In this document: piece after piece, positions 42,901-53,835 of the stretch | Numbering within the stretch: position 1 is the stretch's first letter | How the letters are laid out: each line of letters begins with the position of its first letter | Source: Porphyra umbilicalis | Lineage: Eukaryota > Rhodophyta > Bangiophyceae > Bangiales > Bangiaceae | NCBI GenBank assembly: GCA_002049455.2 | Contig: KV918838.1 | Coordinates: 185,971 to 249,970 of the forward strand | DNA length: 64,000 bases | Direction: 5' to 3' | Program-made: the position numbers and the translations under genes | Notes under the pieces: model-generated | The model's input: the letters and a program-made list of their open reading frames with translations, nothing else | Databases searched by the model: none | Told to the model about the DNA's origin: nothing

Positions 42901-43497
42901 CGGACCAACGCTGTGCCAGTCGCCGGGCAGCCGCCAAAGACGGCACGCCCGCGGCGCGAGCGCGGCAAATCGGCGGACGCGGCTACTGCCGCACGTGCGG
43001 CGTCGGAGGGACAGGGGCAGTCGAAGACCGCGGCAGAGGGAGGGGTACCGTCAGTGGAGACAGGCGGGGGGCCCTTGGCGGCGACTGGAGGTGGGGGGAC
43101 TCCGGCAGCGGCGGCAGGCGAGGGGGCCTCGGTGGTGGTCGGAGGCGGGTGGATCTCGGCGGCGGTGGCAGGCGGGGGGCATCGGCGGCGGCGGCCGGCG
43201 GGGGCGCCTCGGCGGCGGCGGCAGGCGGGGGGCGTCGGCGGCGGCGGCAGGCGGGGGGGCACCGGCGGCGGCCGGCAGTGTTGCGGTATCGACTGCCTCC
43301 GCCATGCCCACTGTCACGGCGGCGACAACCCCCGCTGCCGTGCCGAGTACCCTGTCACTGGAGCTGTTCGCGGAATTTCAGCTTTTCTTGGCGGCGCGGG
43401 CGCAGGCGGCTGCCGCTCGCGATGGAACCCTGTAGGGCGGGGCTGTGGGGGGGCTCCCGCCTGGCGCGACCTGAGGGTGTGTGTGGGCGTGAGATGA
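39932..43497 (+). pseudogene. MULE-A transposase, frameshifted in its Gly/Ala-rich tail
   Basis: Exons by splice sites and frame: 39932-40111, 40319-40699, 40861-41400, 41540-41898, 42120 onward. Exon 3 carries a Cys/His zinc region ending KHNHVYP; exon 4 has the first catalytic Asp in YIQADSTFG; exon 5 has the second Asp in TMDFETAQHLGF, the MULE CxxH-type motif in GCGVHF, and the catalytic Glu in SCESLNR. Relative to copy B, two G-runs in the GGC-rich tail (about 43178 and 43230) are each one base shorter. The frame therefore leaves the normal C-terminus (DGTL, stop at 43435) and runs to 43497. The DDE core is unaffected, so activity may survive. Confidence 0.8.
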
Positions 43498-45527
43498 ATG
43501 AAACATCCACGGCAATGTATTGATGACAAAGCACCCAATGACAAAGGCTGCTCGCGAGACACCCTGTATCCAATGACCTTGTGACTCGCACAAAAAGAAA
43601 AAGAAAAGGAACGAACTCGCAGAGTAAAGAAAAGGACCGAACAAGCTGCGGGGTGCAGCGCAACGACACGGCTGGTCGAGGAAAAAGTCGAAGGTGGACA
43701 TGCTGCCACCGGGGGGCTCAGACAACCGGTCCGCCGGGAACCCAACGGGTCTGTGGAGATGCATTCGGAGCAAGGTCACGAGAGAGCAGTCACCGGGGGG
43801 GGGGGGATCACAGCTGAAGGGATGTAGTGCACTGAGGGGAAGCTCACTCAGAGCGACACAGAGCAGGTGAATGAATCAGCGGTCTGCTCCGTAACTCCCA
43901 CGCCCCACATGGCCCATCGCAGGGCGCCAGAGGGGGTGGCGCCGTGGCGCTGCACCGGCGTACGCGGCCGCACACTTCTGTCAAGAGGCCTCCCCCACGC
44001 CCCTCCCCCCCCCTTCCCCCGCGGGCACGTACGTCGGCAACACGCAGAACGACCTAACGGTGTCGTACTCTATGATGCGCGGAGACAACTCCCGTCCCTC
44101 CACTATCACCGAATCTCCCCACATCTCCCGCTACCACTTGTTGACCGACCAAAGAAAGACGACCTCCCCCTCCAACTTCAATACCGCCACCCCTCCCACC
44201 CTCAACAACGCCTTCCTCTTCCAGCTTGAGCCTCGCCCCCACCCACCAGCTTGAGCACGGCCCCCCCCGCCAGCTTGAGCACCGGCACCCCCCCAACATG
44301 ACCACCGCCCCCCCCTCTCGCTGGAGCCCCGCCCCCTGTACAGGCTTGCGTACCGCCCCCCCCCTCAGACTGAGCACCGCCCCCCCCCCCCCCGCTGAAA
44401 CCCCACCCTCCCCACCAGCATGCGCATCGCCCCACCCGCCGGATTTCGCACCGCTCCCCCCCTCAGCTCGACAGAGGGTAGGTGGCGGCGGGGGGGTGGC
44501 GGCGAAGAGATGTGACGGGAGGAGCGGGTGGCGGCGGAACGAGATGGTAGCAGCGGCAGGTAGCGGCAGCGGCAGGTGGCTTCGGGGGCGGGTGGCGGCG
44601 TAGGGAGGTGGTCGCGGCCGCCAGTGGCGGCGAAGGGAGGTCGTGGCCGCTGCAGGTGCCAGCGGGGGTGGATGGAGGCGGGGGCGCTTGGCGGCGGACG
44701 GAGGTGGTGGCGACGGTAGGGGGCGGCGGCAGGTGGCGGCGGGAGCTGGTGTTGGCGTGCCCTGTTGGCGGCGTAGGGAGGTGGTAGCAGCGGTAGGTGG
44801 CGGAGGGGGCGGGCGGCGCCGGGTGCGGATGGCGGCAGCGGCACGTGTCGGCCGATAGGCAGGTGGCGGGGGATAGTGGTGGTGCATGGAGATAAAGGTG
44901 TCGGCGGGTGGTGGCGGAGGGGGTTGGTGGGGGCGGGGGCGGGTGGTGGCGGGGGCCGGCGGCGGCGTAGGGAGGTGGTGGCGGCGGGGGCGGGTGGTGG
45001 CGGCGGCGGGGGCGGGTGGTGGCGGCGGCCGGTGGTGGCGTAGGGAGGTGGTGGCGGCGGCAGGTGGCGTCGGGAACGAAGACTCAGCAGACAGGACGAT
45101 GGGGGCGGGGGGTGGGCGCCGCTGTGGAGCGGGCGCCCCGCGGGTGTCCGTACGCGATCATGGTGCGGGTGTCCCCCCCGCCTGCGCCACCGTGCGCAAC
45201 GTCACCGATGCGGGAGTGGGCGTGCCCCCCCCTCACTAATGTGCCCCCGCGGCCGCCCCAGTGCACGCGGTCGTCGATGCTGGCGGCAGGGCGGGTGCCC
45301 CGCGAGTGTGTCCACCCGCGGCCGCCCCGTTCCACCCCGTTTTCAATGCGGGGGAGTGGTGCAGGGGCGGGGGGGCGCGCACGCCGTTGGCAGCGGCAGG
45401 GCGGGTTCCCCGCAGGTGTGCCCCCCCGCGGGCGCCCCGGTCCGTGCCGTCGCCGGTGTGGTGGGGGCGCGCGCGCGCGCGCACCCGGCCGCGGTCGGCC
45501 AGTCGAGCGCTGTTGCGCAGTCGATCA
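43498..45527 (+). other. MULE-A 3' non-coding region
   Basis: No gene recognised. Contains C-rich blocks with CCAGCTTGAGC repeats (44225-44400) and GGTGGCGGCG/GTAGGGAGGTGGT tandem motifs (about 44480-45080), then a GCGC run near 45467-45480. Equivalent sequence is in copy B at +6.19 kb. Confidence 0.6.
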
Positions 45528-46124
45528 GCAACCGAACCCCACCTTAACCCATCATACATGAACCGAGAATTCCGTCCCTCATTGAATTGAAGTATCCCCC
45601 ATTTCTCGTCTAGGCACCTGAACCCCACCCTAGCGAGTGGACATGAACCCCACCCTGGTCCCGAGCCCGTCACACGGTTTGGGGGCTAGGGGTGGAGGTG
45701 GGGTTCATGTCCGACCGCTGAGGTGGGGTTAGGGTGCATGTTGGGAGTTGGAGTGGAATTGGAATTGCAAGGTTGTGTATTGAAGCACTGCTAGTAAGAT
45801 GGGTTGAGGTGGGGTTCAGTTGGGGACGGACAGCCCCACGCACGACGTCGTGTCTGATTTTTGGCGCCACCTGGGACGACAGGTGGGGTCGCGAGCATCT
45901 GCGCGCGCTTTTGGCGATGCATCCGCGTTTTTGCCCCACACCCCTCCCCCGTCAACCGTTTCTTGAGACGACGCCGCCCCAAATGGCCTTCGCACTGCTG
46001 GTATGGACGACGCTGTCTACGATTCCTCCACCGCCACACCCCTCACCAATCCCCTTTCTCGTCCCGCGTTGCCGTGGGCATCAACGAGCAGCACAGCGCA
46101 CGCGGCGAGCTGCCGCGACCGGCC

Positions 46125-49100
46125 ATGAATCCGCCCTGCGCGTCGGAGGCGCCGCCGCCGGCGCCGCCGGCGGTGTCCACAGGCACCGTGCTGCCCGAGG
46201 AGGCGTCTCCATCGGTGTTGAAGCTGCCACCGGGGTCTGCTGCGGAGCGCGCGGAGCCTGAGCCGATTTTTCTTTTCAAGAAGGATGCATCTGGGCAGTA
46301 CAAGGTATGCTTGTTTGCTCTTTGGTTGGCCGTGCGTGTCTCTGTCTTACTGTGGCAGCATCTTTGATGTCCCCCTCTTTCTTACTACATGTTATACGAT
46401 TCTGGCGTGCCGTTCCGTGTCTCGGAATGTTCCCAGAGCTGATATCCCATGTTCGTCCGATGGTGATGCTATGTCTATGTACTTCTTGTGGCGCTTTCCC
46501 CCTCTTTTTAGATCTCTCGGCGCAAAACTGTTGGCGAGGTTGTCATCCATGGCGAGGAGCCGACGCCATACCTCCGCACCACTGAAGCCGGGGTCGCGCA
46601 CGTGGTGACCATGTCACGGGCGAGCGCGACGATGCACTTCCGCGACAGCCCCTACACGTGGGGGGATCCTAAGGGGTCCTCTAACACCTCTTTGTGCCTG
46701 GCAGGCCGCTGGCGGCCCTACGAGATGCGATCTCACGGCTGCATTCCCCCTATGGTGTGCTCCCGCATGCGCTCGGAGGTCGCCAATGTGGAGCACACGG
46801 AGGTCGACTTCAACAACCCCACGTGGCTGGCGGCAATGCAGCTGTGTGAGGAGGACGAGACGCCCGAACGACAGGCGCATAAGACCACCCTGGTACGTGT
46901 CACTTGAGCATGGCCTTACATTTGTTGCTTGTGTGGTGCCTCTTTGACTACCTGGCAGTGACGCAGTGTGTATTGAGTCTGACATGTCCAGTTGCTTCCT
47001 GCCTCGCGCGTTCCTTTTTGGTGCATGATTTGGATGGACGGGCATCATGACAGTCCTATTTCAAGTCCTTGCAAAAAACCCTAGAAGGGGGGTGTTCGTT
47101 TGAGGACGAAGAAGGATGCCAGTGCGGCGGCAATCCCGTGGTCAAGCCTTCGAGCACAACGCGCGGGGCATTCGTCGGCTGCTCCGATTGGAAGAAGGGC
47201 GATCCCCCAACCCATTCGGGAGGCCATATGGCTCGTTGGGTGCCGGCTGGGGTGGATTTGGACCGTTTGAGCAAGTGGTTGGACAGCGGCGTTGATGAGC
47301 TGCAGCCTGCCGGCAACTGCGTCTTCATCGCTCCCAAGTGCACGCGCGAGCTGGAGTGCAAGCGGCACGGCGGCGAGTTCCCCGACCTGGTGCGGTCAGG
47401 TAGCGGTGCTTGCCCAGTAAGAGTCCACTTTTACACTCCACGGGGACCCCGGGACTCGGGCGGGGGGCCTATCCAAACCGTCATCGTCATGCGCGGGAAG
47501 CACAACCACGTGTACCCTGTGTGGAAACCGAACAGCGCGGTGGTGCACAGAGTAGTGGCTGAGAATCCGTCGCTGTCCATTCGAGCGCTGCAGGTACGCT
47601 GACTTTTCATCGTTGCTTGGACTGACTTTCGTTGTGTTGGGTGAACTACAGTGCTCTTTGATTTCTGTCTGCTGTGCCACGGTGAACTGACGCCTTTTCG
47701 ACCCGCTGTGGTGTCTTGATTGCTTGACGCAGAATGCAATCAGCGACGCAAGCGGTGGGGGCCAGGTCAGCAGCTCTTTTACGCGTAAGCTGCGCCAGAA
47801 AGCCCGGGCGACGGCGCACCCCTTTGGACAGGACATCCTGGGGATCACCGACCTCTACCGCCGGGCTGGATCGCGGCACGACTACATCCGGGCCATACTA
47901 CAGAAGCCCGACTACACCGCAGTGATACTGCAGACGGACGAACAGGCGGCCTGGTCGGGCAAGCTGCGGTACATCCAGGCCGACTCTACTTTTGGCGTCG
48001 TCGCCCCCGGCTCTGCAAAGGAGGGTGTACCAGCGGAGGTCATTCGCAACGCTGGCAAACGAGCCTTTGACTGGGATCTCCTTATTATCGCGTACGTTCT
48101 GGGCGTACTTTTTGTATGACATGTTAGACAGGGGGGGCGTGAAGCGCACGGCACAAGCGGTCCGCACATGTAGTTCGACCAACAATAAGGTCAAAGTGGG
48201 TCGTCTCGACTGCATGTATTGACTGACGACAGCACCGTACTTTTCGTTTTTTCTGACTACAATATCCTGTCGTCTGCCTTTTTTTATTGCTCATTTTTTG
48301 TGATTGGCGCAGCGCGTTTGTTCACTCTCTGAATCAGACTGTGGTGTTGTTTCGAGCCATGGTGATAGGCAAGGTGGCTGAAATGTACGAGGAGCTGTTT
48401 GAGTACTTCTTCCGTACGGCCGCTGCCAACGGGCTCCTTGCGCCGCGGGTGGCAGGTAGCGCCGGTGCCGACAGCAGGGCGCGTGCCGGACGGGTACCGT
48501 TTGTGTCTGCAACCATGGACTTTGAAACGGCACAGCACCTGGGCTTTTTTGGGGGGCTGGCGCGCGTTTTCGGCGGGCAGCCGAGCGACTACCATGGGCG
48601 CGCCATCGGGTGCGGCGTGCACTTTAAGCGGTTCCTCCTCAAGCCCTGTGGTAACGACCTGCGGGATCCATTTTACACTCGCATGGTGTACCTGCGGGAG
48701 TCGGACGAGGAGCGCGGGCTGCCCGACGTGCGGCGGGAGCTGTCGACGATGGCAGCCGACTACCAGAATCAGGGGGAAAACAAGAAGGCCAACATCATCA
48801 AGTGGCTGCTCAAAAACGAGGCCGCCCTGATGGCCGCCTTCCCTCGCAGCACCGGTATGCTGGACAAATTCGAGCTCTTGGCCAGCCACCACGACACGAA
48901 CTCGTGCGAGTCTCTAAACCGCCAGACGAAGCAAGTCGTCGCGAAGAAGAGCGCGTCTACGCTATTGGAAGTCGTGTCGGCGCTGTCGGACTTTGACCAC
49001 CGGACGATGGCGGGCCTGACGACCGCGGGGCTGCCGACGCCGGTCGGGGCCTCCCAAACCGCGCGGATGAACCGGTCCGCAACGCGGAAGCGACGGACCA

Positions 49101-49630
49101 ACGCTGTGCCAGTCGCCGGGCAGCCGCCAAAGACGGCACGCCCGCGGCGCGAGCGCGGCAAATCGGCGGACGCGGCTACTGCCGCACGTGCGGCGTCGGA
49201 GGGACAGGGGCAGTCGAAGACCGCGGCAGAGGGAGGGGTACCGTCAGTGGAGACAGGCGGGGGGCCCTTGGCGGCGACTGGAGGTGGGGGGACTCCGGCA
49301 GCGGCGGCAGGCGAGGGGGCCTCGGTGGTGGTCGGAGGCGGGTGGATCTCGGCGGCGGTGGCAGGCGGGGGGGCATCGGCGGCGGCGGCCGGCGGGGGCG
49401 CCTCGGCGGCGGCGGCAGGCGGGGGGGCGTCGGCGGCGGCGGCAGGCGGGGGGGCACCGGCGGCGGCCGGCAGTGTTGCGGTATCGACTGCCTCCGCCAT
49501 GCCCACTGTCACGGCGGCGACAACCCCCGCTGCCGTGCCGAGTACCCTGTCACTGGAGCTGTTCGCGGAATTTCAGCTTTTCTTGGCGGCGCGGGCGCAG
49601 GCGGCTGCCGCTCGCGATGGAACCCTGTAG
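46125..49630 (+). CDS. MULE-B transposase, intact five-exon gene
   Basis: Exons 46125-46304, 46512-46892, 47054-47593, 47733-48091, 48313-49630, summing to 2778 nt, i.e. 925 residues plus TAG. All introns are GT-AG; intron 4 splits a codon (GC/C). Start chosen at ATG 46125 (MNPPCASE), the first ATG before conserved sequence; the frame upstream is Arg/Pro-rich. Domains: Cys/His zinc region in exon 3 (CQCGGNP...CSDW...KHNHVYP), DDE nuclease with D in ADSTFG (exon 4), D in TMDFE, CxxH-type GCGVHF and E in SCESLNR (exon 5), then a basic stretch and Gly/Ala repeats. MULE transposases bind TIRs and make 8-11-bp staggered insertions, matching the flanks. Likely autonomous. Confidence 0.85.
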
Positions 49631-51720
49631 GGCGGGGCTGTGGGGGGGCTCCCGCCTGGCGCGACCTGAGGGTGTGTGTGGGCGTGAGATGAATGAAACA
49701 TCCACGGCAATGTATTGATGACAAAGCACCCAATGACAAAGGCTGCTCGCGAGACACCCTGTATCCAATGACCTTGTGACTCGCACAAAAAGAAAAAGAA
49801 AAGGAACGAACTCGCAGAGTAAAGAAAAGGACCGAACAAGCTGCGGGGTGCAGCGCAACGACACGGCTGGTCGAGGAAAAAGTCGAAGGTGGACATGCTG
49901 CCACCGGGGGGCTCAGACAACCGGTCCGCCGGGAACCCAACGGGTCTGTGGAGATGCATTCGGAGCAAGGTCACGAGAGAGCAGTCACCGGGGGGGGGGG
50001 ATCACAGCTGAAGGGATGTAGTGCACTGAGGGGAAGCTCACTCAGAGCGACACAGAGCAGGTGAATGAATCAGCGGTCTGCTCCGTAACTCCCACGCCCC
50101 ACATGGCCCATCGCAGGGCGCCAGAGGGGGTGGCGCCGTGGCGCTGCACCGGCGTACGCGGCCGCACACTTCTGTCAAGAGGCCTCCCCCACGCCCCTCC
50201 CCCCCCCTTCCCCCGCGGGCACGTACGTCGGCAACACGCAGAACGACCTAACGGTGTCGTACTCTATGATGCGCGGAGACAACTCCCGTCCCTCCACTGT
50301 CACCGAATCTCCCCACATCTCCCGCTACCACTTGTTGACCGACCAAAGAAAGACGACCTCCCCCTCCAACTTCAATACCGCCACCCCTCCCACCCTCAAC
50401 AACGCCTTCCTCTTCCAGCTTGAGCCTCGCCCCCACCCACCAGCTTGAGCACGGCCCCCCCCGCCAGCTTGAGCACCGGCACCCCCCCCAACATGACCAC
50501 CGCCCCCCCCCTCTCGCTGGAGCCCCGCCCCCTGTACAGGCTTGCGTACCGCCCCCCCCCTCAGACTGAGCACCGCCCCCCCCCCCCCCGCTGAAACCCC
50601 ACCCTCCCCACCAGCATGCGCATCGCCCCACCCGCCGGATTTCGCACCGCTCCCCCCCTCAGCTCGACAGAGGGTAGGTGGCGGCGGGGGGGTGGCGGCG
50701 AAGAGATGTGACGGGAGGAGCGGGTGGCGGCGGAACGAGATGGTAGCAGCGGCAGGTAGCGGCAGCGGCAGGTGGCTTCGGGGGCGGGTGGCGGCGTAGG
50801 GAGGTGGTCGCGGCCGCCAGTGGCGGCGAAGGGAGGTCGTGGCCGCTGCAGGTGCCAGCGGGGGTGGATGGAGGCGGGGGCGCTTGGCGGCGGACGGAGG
50901 TGGTGGCGACGGTAGGGGGCGGCGGCAGGTGGCGGCGGGAGCTGGTGTTGGCGTGCCCTGTTGGCGGCGTAGGGAGGTGGTAGCAGCGGTAGGTGGCGGA
51001 GGGGGCGGGCGGCGCCGGGTGCGGATGGCGGCAGCGGCACGTGTCGGCCGATAGGCAGGTGGCGGGGGATAGTGGTGGTGCATGGAGATAAAGGTGTCGG
51101 CGGGTGGTGGCGGAGGGGGTTGGTGGGGGCGGGGGCGGGTGGTGGCGGGGGCCGGCGGCGGCGTAGGGAGGTGGTGGCGGCGGGGGCGGGTGGTGGCGGC
51201 GGCGGGGGCGGGTGGTGGCGGCGGCCGGTGGTGGCGTAGGGAGGTGGTGGCGGCGGCAGGTGGCGTCGGGAACGAAGACTCAGCAGACAGGACGATGGGG
51301 GCGGGGGGTGGGCGCCGCTGTGGAGCGGGCGCCCCGCGGGTGTCCGTACGCGATCATGGTGCGGGTGTCCCCCCCGCCTGCGCCACCGTGCGCAACGTCA
51401 CCGATGCGGGAGTGGGCGTGCCCCCCTCTCACTAATGTGCCCCCGCGGCCGCCCCAGTGCACGCGGTCGTCGATGCTGGCGGCAGGGCGGGTGCCCCGCG
51501 AGTGTGTCCACCCGCGGCCGCCCCGTTCCACCCCGTTTTCAATGCGGGGGAGTGGTGCAGGGGCGGGGGGGCGCGCACGCCGTTGGCAGCGGCAGGGCGG
51601 GTTCCCCGCAGGTGTGCCCCCCCGCGGGCGCCCCGGTCCGTGCCGTCGCCGGTGTGGTGGGGGCGCGCGCGCGCGCGCACCCGGCCGCGGTCGGCCAGTC
51701 GAGCGCTGTTGCGCAGTCGA
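49631..51720 (+). other. MULE-B 3' non-coding region
   Basis: Same C-rich and G-rich repeat content as copy A 43498-45527, with small length changes in homopolymers. No gene recognised. Confidence 0.6.
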
Positions 51721-51893
51721 TCAGCAACCGAACCCCACCTTAACCCATCATACATGAACCGAGAATTCCGTCCCTCATTGAATTGAAGTATCCCCCATTT
51801 CTCGTCTAGGCACCTGAACCCCACCCTAGCGAGTGGACATGAACCCCACCCTGGTCCCGAGCCCGCACGGTTTGCAACTGCGAACGGGCCTGA

Positions 51894-53806
51894 GGCTGTG
51901 TCTTGACGGCGCGAGCACGTGCACGTGATTGGGTCCGAATATGGATATAAGTCCGTCGAGCACGCGTGATTCGACAACCGCTGTCTTGACGGGCCACCAA
52001 AACTGTCGTGATTAGATTGTTTGAAACGCGGCATCTGGAGTGGGCAGATCGCATCTCACAGCGATCGCAAGGAAGTTTCGGACACAGCGCGCCTGCTACG
52101 TTGCCGCAACCACGCAAGCGGGCCCCGCCGATGAGGATTCGCCTCATCGCAGTCACGTGGCCGCACGACATGATCCGAAGAGAGCTCTCGTCCAATCATT
52201 AGTGTCAGATGCAGGGCCGCCCAGCAGGCTATTTTCTTTCCGAGCACGTTCACGTGTGCGAGATTTTTCAAAAATCTCGCACGCGTCGTTAAGACAGACC
52301 CTCAGCAAAGCACTATAGTAGAGGGCGCATGTTCTATTCGAAGGCAAAATACGGCACGCCCTCCCTATTCTGGACAAGGACTATCCTGAACGTCCGCTCA
52401 TTGGCTGGATGTCGAAATGACATAAGTCGAACACGTGTCCCACGACGACCGAACACGTTGATGGACGACCGCGAACCGATCGAGGGCCACTCCGACGAGG
52501 CCCGACACAGATCGCCGATTCCATCCTGTCTGAGGGGGGGGCCGGTGCAACTGCATCCACGACGTCTCTGGGAGCCCTACAAAACCGACTGGGTAGCCTA
52601 AACCGCTGTAGAAGAGACACTGTGCTTCTCAAGACCAGAGGGGGCGACCCTCAGCTGGTCTCGTGCAAAGTTGCAGGTAGATTGCACGATGTACGCGAGA
52701 GCTGTAGACGGGCCAACATGGAAGAAAAAACCGCCTCCACGGCAATTTCCAGCCATGAAGTTCCCAGCCTTGTGCCAGCCCTCACCACCCGTGCAACACG
52801 TTTGGGTGCACACAATCCCGTCTGTGATTCTGGCATGTGTGATTGGCAGACAGGTCGTCCTGGCCCTGCACGGTGGCAGCCTGTGGAGCTGCCATGTATC
52901 ACTCAATCGACGTTTACGCCGACGATCTCCCACTTTTGGCCATACTTGTGCTTCGTGTCTGCTTTTGAGTCAGTCGATCGCTGCCTTTCGTCGGCCTGTC
53001 GACCGCCATCTGCAGCGGATCTTGTGGATCACGCCTCGCTGGAGGCTCCGAGATTCTTCTGACGGTTTACTCCAAGGGATGGGCCACGAACCGCCCACCA
53101 ACAAAGAGGACTATCGATGATAAAGTAGCCCTGTCAGGAGTAACTCTATTGCGCATATCGCACATTTTATGAGCCTACAATAGGCGGCCTGTGCGGGGGC
53201 GCCACGTCGCAAGCCCAATTGAGATTTTAAGCATAGTCCTTTGACATTGCTAGGTTTGCTCTCAGCGATGCGCGGGCGCGTGCCCATCCGATGCGCGCCC
53301 CCAGATACGGTTGCCGGGACTTACCCCAGACACCCGCCCTCAGATTCTCTGTCGAGCAAAATCCCCTGAGATTTCCGTTTCCATCCATCGATGGGTTGTG
53401 TTCCATCTATGCAACTTCCCTCGACGTTCCCATCGATGTCCATCGAAACCCCGGGCGGACCCCCAGATCTTCCGAGGTCCCGTTCCCATCGAATACGGGC
53501 CCTCGATGGAAAAAACTCCCCCAGTCGACGAAGCTCCCAAGGTGTCACCCTCACTCTTACAATCTGATTGGTCCAGCGCCCACCGTCTCGCGATTGTTAA
53601 CCTTGCCTTCCAATCAGTCACATGTCCGGGAAGGCACGGGTCATCTTTCTATGTAAAATGGGCAGCGAGCAGTGCGGCGAACAACGCAGTGTCAGCGAGG
53701 TACCCTCTGGGTCCGCAGCGTAGGCGCAGCGCCGAGCCGGGCGGGCCTCGCCCAGTAAGGTGACGGCGGTGGGGAGCGTAGCGTGGCGGCGGGGCGTGCG
53801 TACCCC
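51894..53806. other. Region without an assigned gene
   Basis: Lower GC than its neighbours. It holds a 27-nt perfect palindrome (52256-52282), the 18-mer shared in inverse orientation with 29132-29149 (53249-53266), and a cluster of CCATCGATG-like motifs (53385-53520). No protein-like frame stands out. Confidence 0.4.
52256..52282. repeat. Perfect 27-nt palindrome
   Basis: GTGCGAGATTTTT, one central C, then its exact reverse complement. RNA from it would form a 13-bp hairpin ending in a near-zero loop; it could be cruciform-forming DNA. Confidence 0.8.
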
Positions 53807-53835
53807 TTCAGGATCGTGTCCAACACGATCCTGAA
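53807..53835. repeat. 13-bp perfect hairpin upstream of the NLR gene
   Basis: TTCAGGATCGTGT, loop CCA, then the exact complement. It lies about 0.8 kb before the NB-ARC-WD40 start; any regulatory role is unproven. Confidence 0.6.

Larger units (their letters stand above)
39489..45669 (+). mobile_element. MULE copy A (6181 bp)
   Basis: Mutator-like element with imperfect TIRs of about 140 bp (left from 39489, GGGGCTAGGGG; right ending 45669). Both ends share GGTGGGGTTCATGTCC and further AGGTGGGGTT blocks. The 9-bp target duplication TCACACGGT is at 39480-39488 and 45670-45678. It holds a five-exon transposase gene on the plus strand and about 2.2 kb of non-coding GC-rich DNA. A few point differences separate it from copy B. 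It is inserted in the Harbinger terminus. Confidence 0.9.
45681..51865 (+). mobile_element. MULE copy B (6185 bp)
   Basis: Almost identical to copy A and in the same orientation, with its own 8-bp flanking repeat CACGGTTT at 45673-45680 and 51866-51873. Its left repeat overlaps the right repeat of copy A, so the two elements are separated by 11 bp of Harbinger terminus. The transposase gene is intact. TIRs and non-coding part are as in copy A. Confidence 0.9.
34677..51890. mobile_element. Composite palindromic PIF/Harbinger-derived element, interrupted by three later insertions
   Basis: Outer ends are inverted copies of a ~38-bp terminus beginning GGCCCGTTCGCAGTTGC and ending GACGGTATACCG. 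The left copy is 34677-34709 plus 37617 onward; the right copy ends at 51890. The trinucleotide TGA flanks both sides (34674-34676, 51891-51893), the 3-bp duplication size typical of PIF/Harbinger. Inside are two Harbinger-derived copies head to head (37617-38570 and 38607-39479) with an axis near 38605. Insertions: a TIR element at 34710-37614 in the left terminus and MULEs A and B in the right terminus. Without these the element is about 2 kb. The arms are roughly 95% identical by eye. Confidence 0.72.

Noticed and set aside
39489..51865. MULE pair as a simple segmental tandem duplication
   Set aside because: Each copy has its own flanking duplication and the three flanks nest as two separate insertions.
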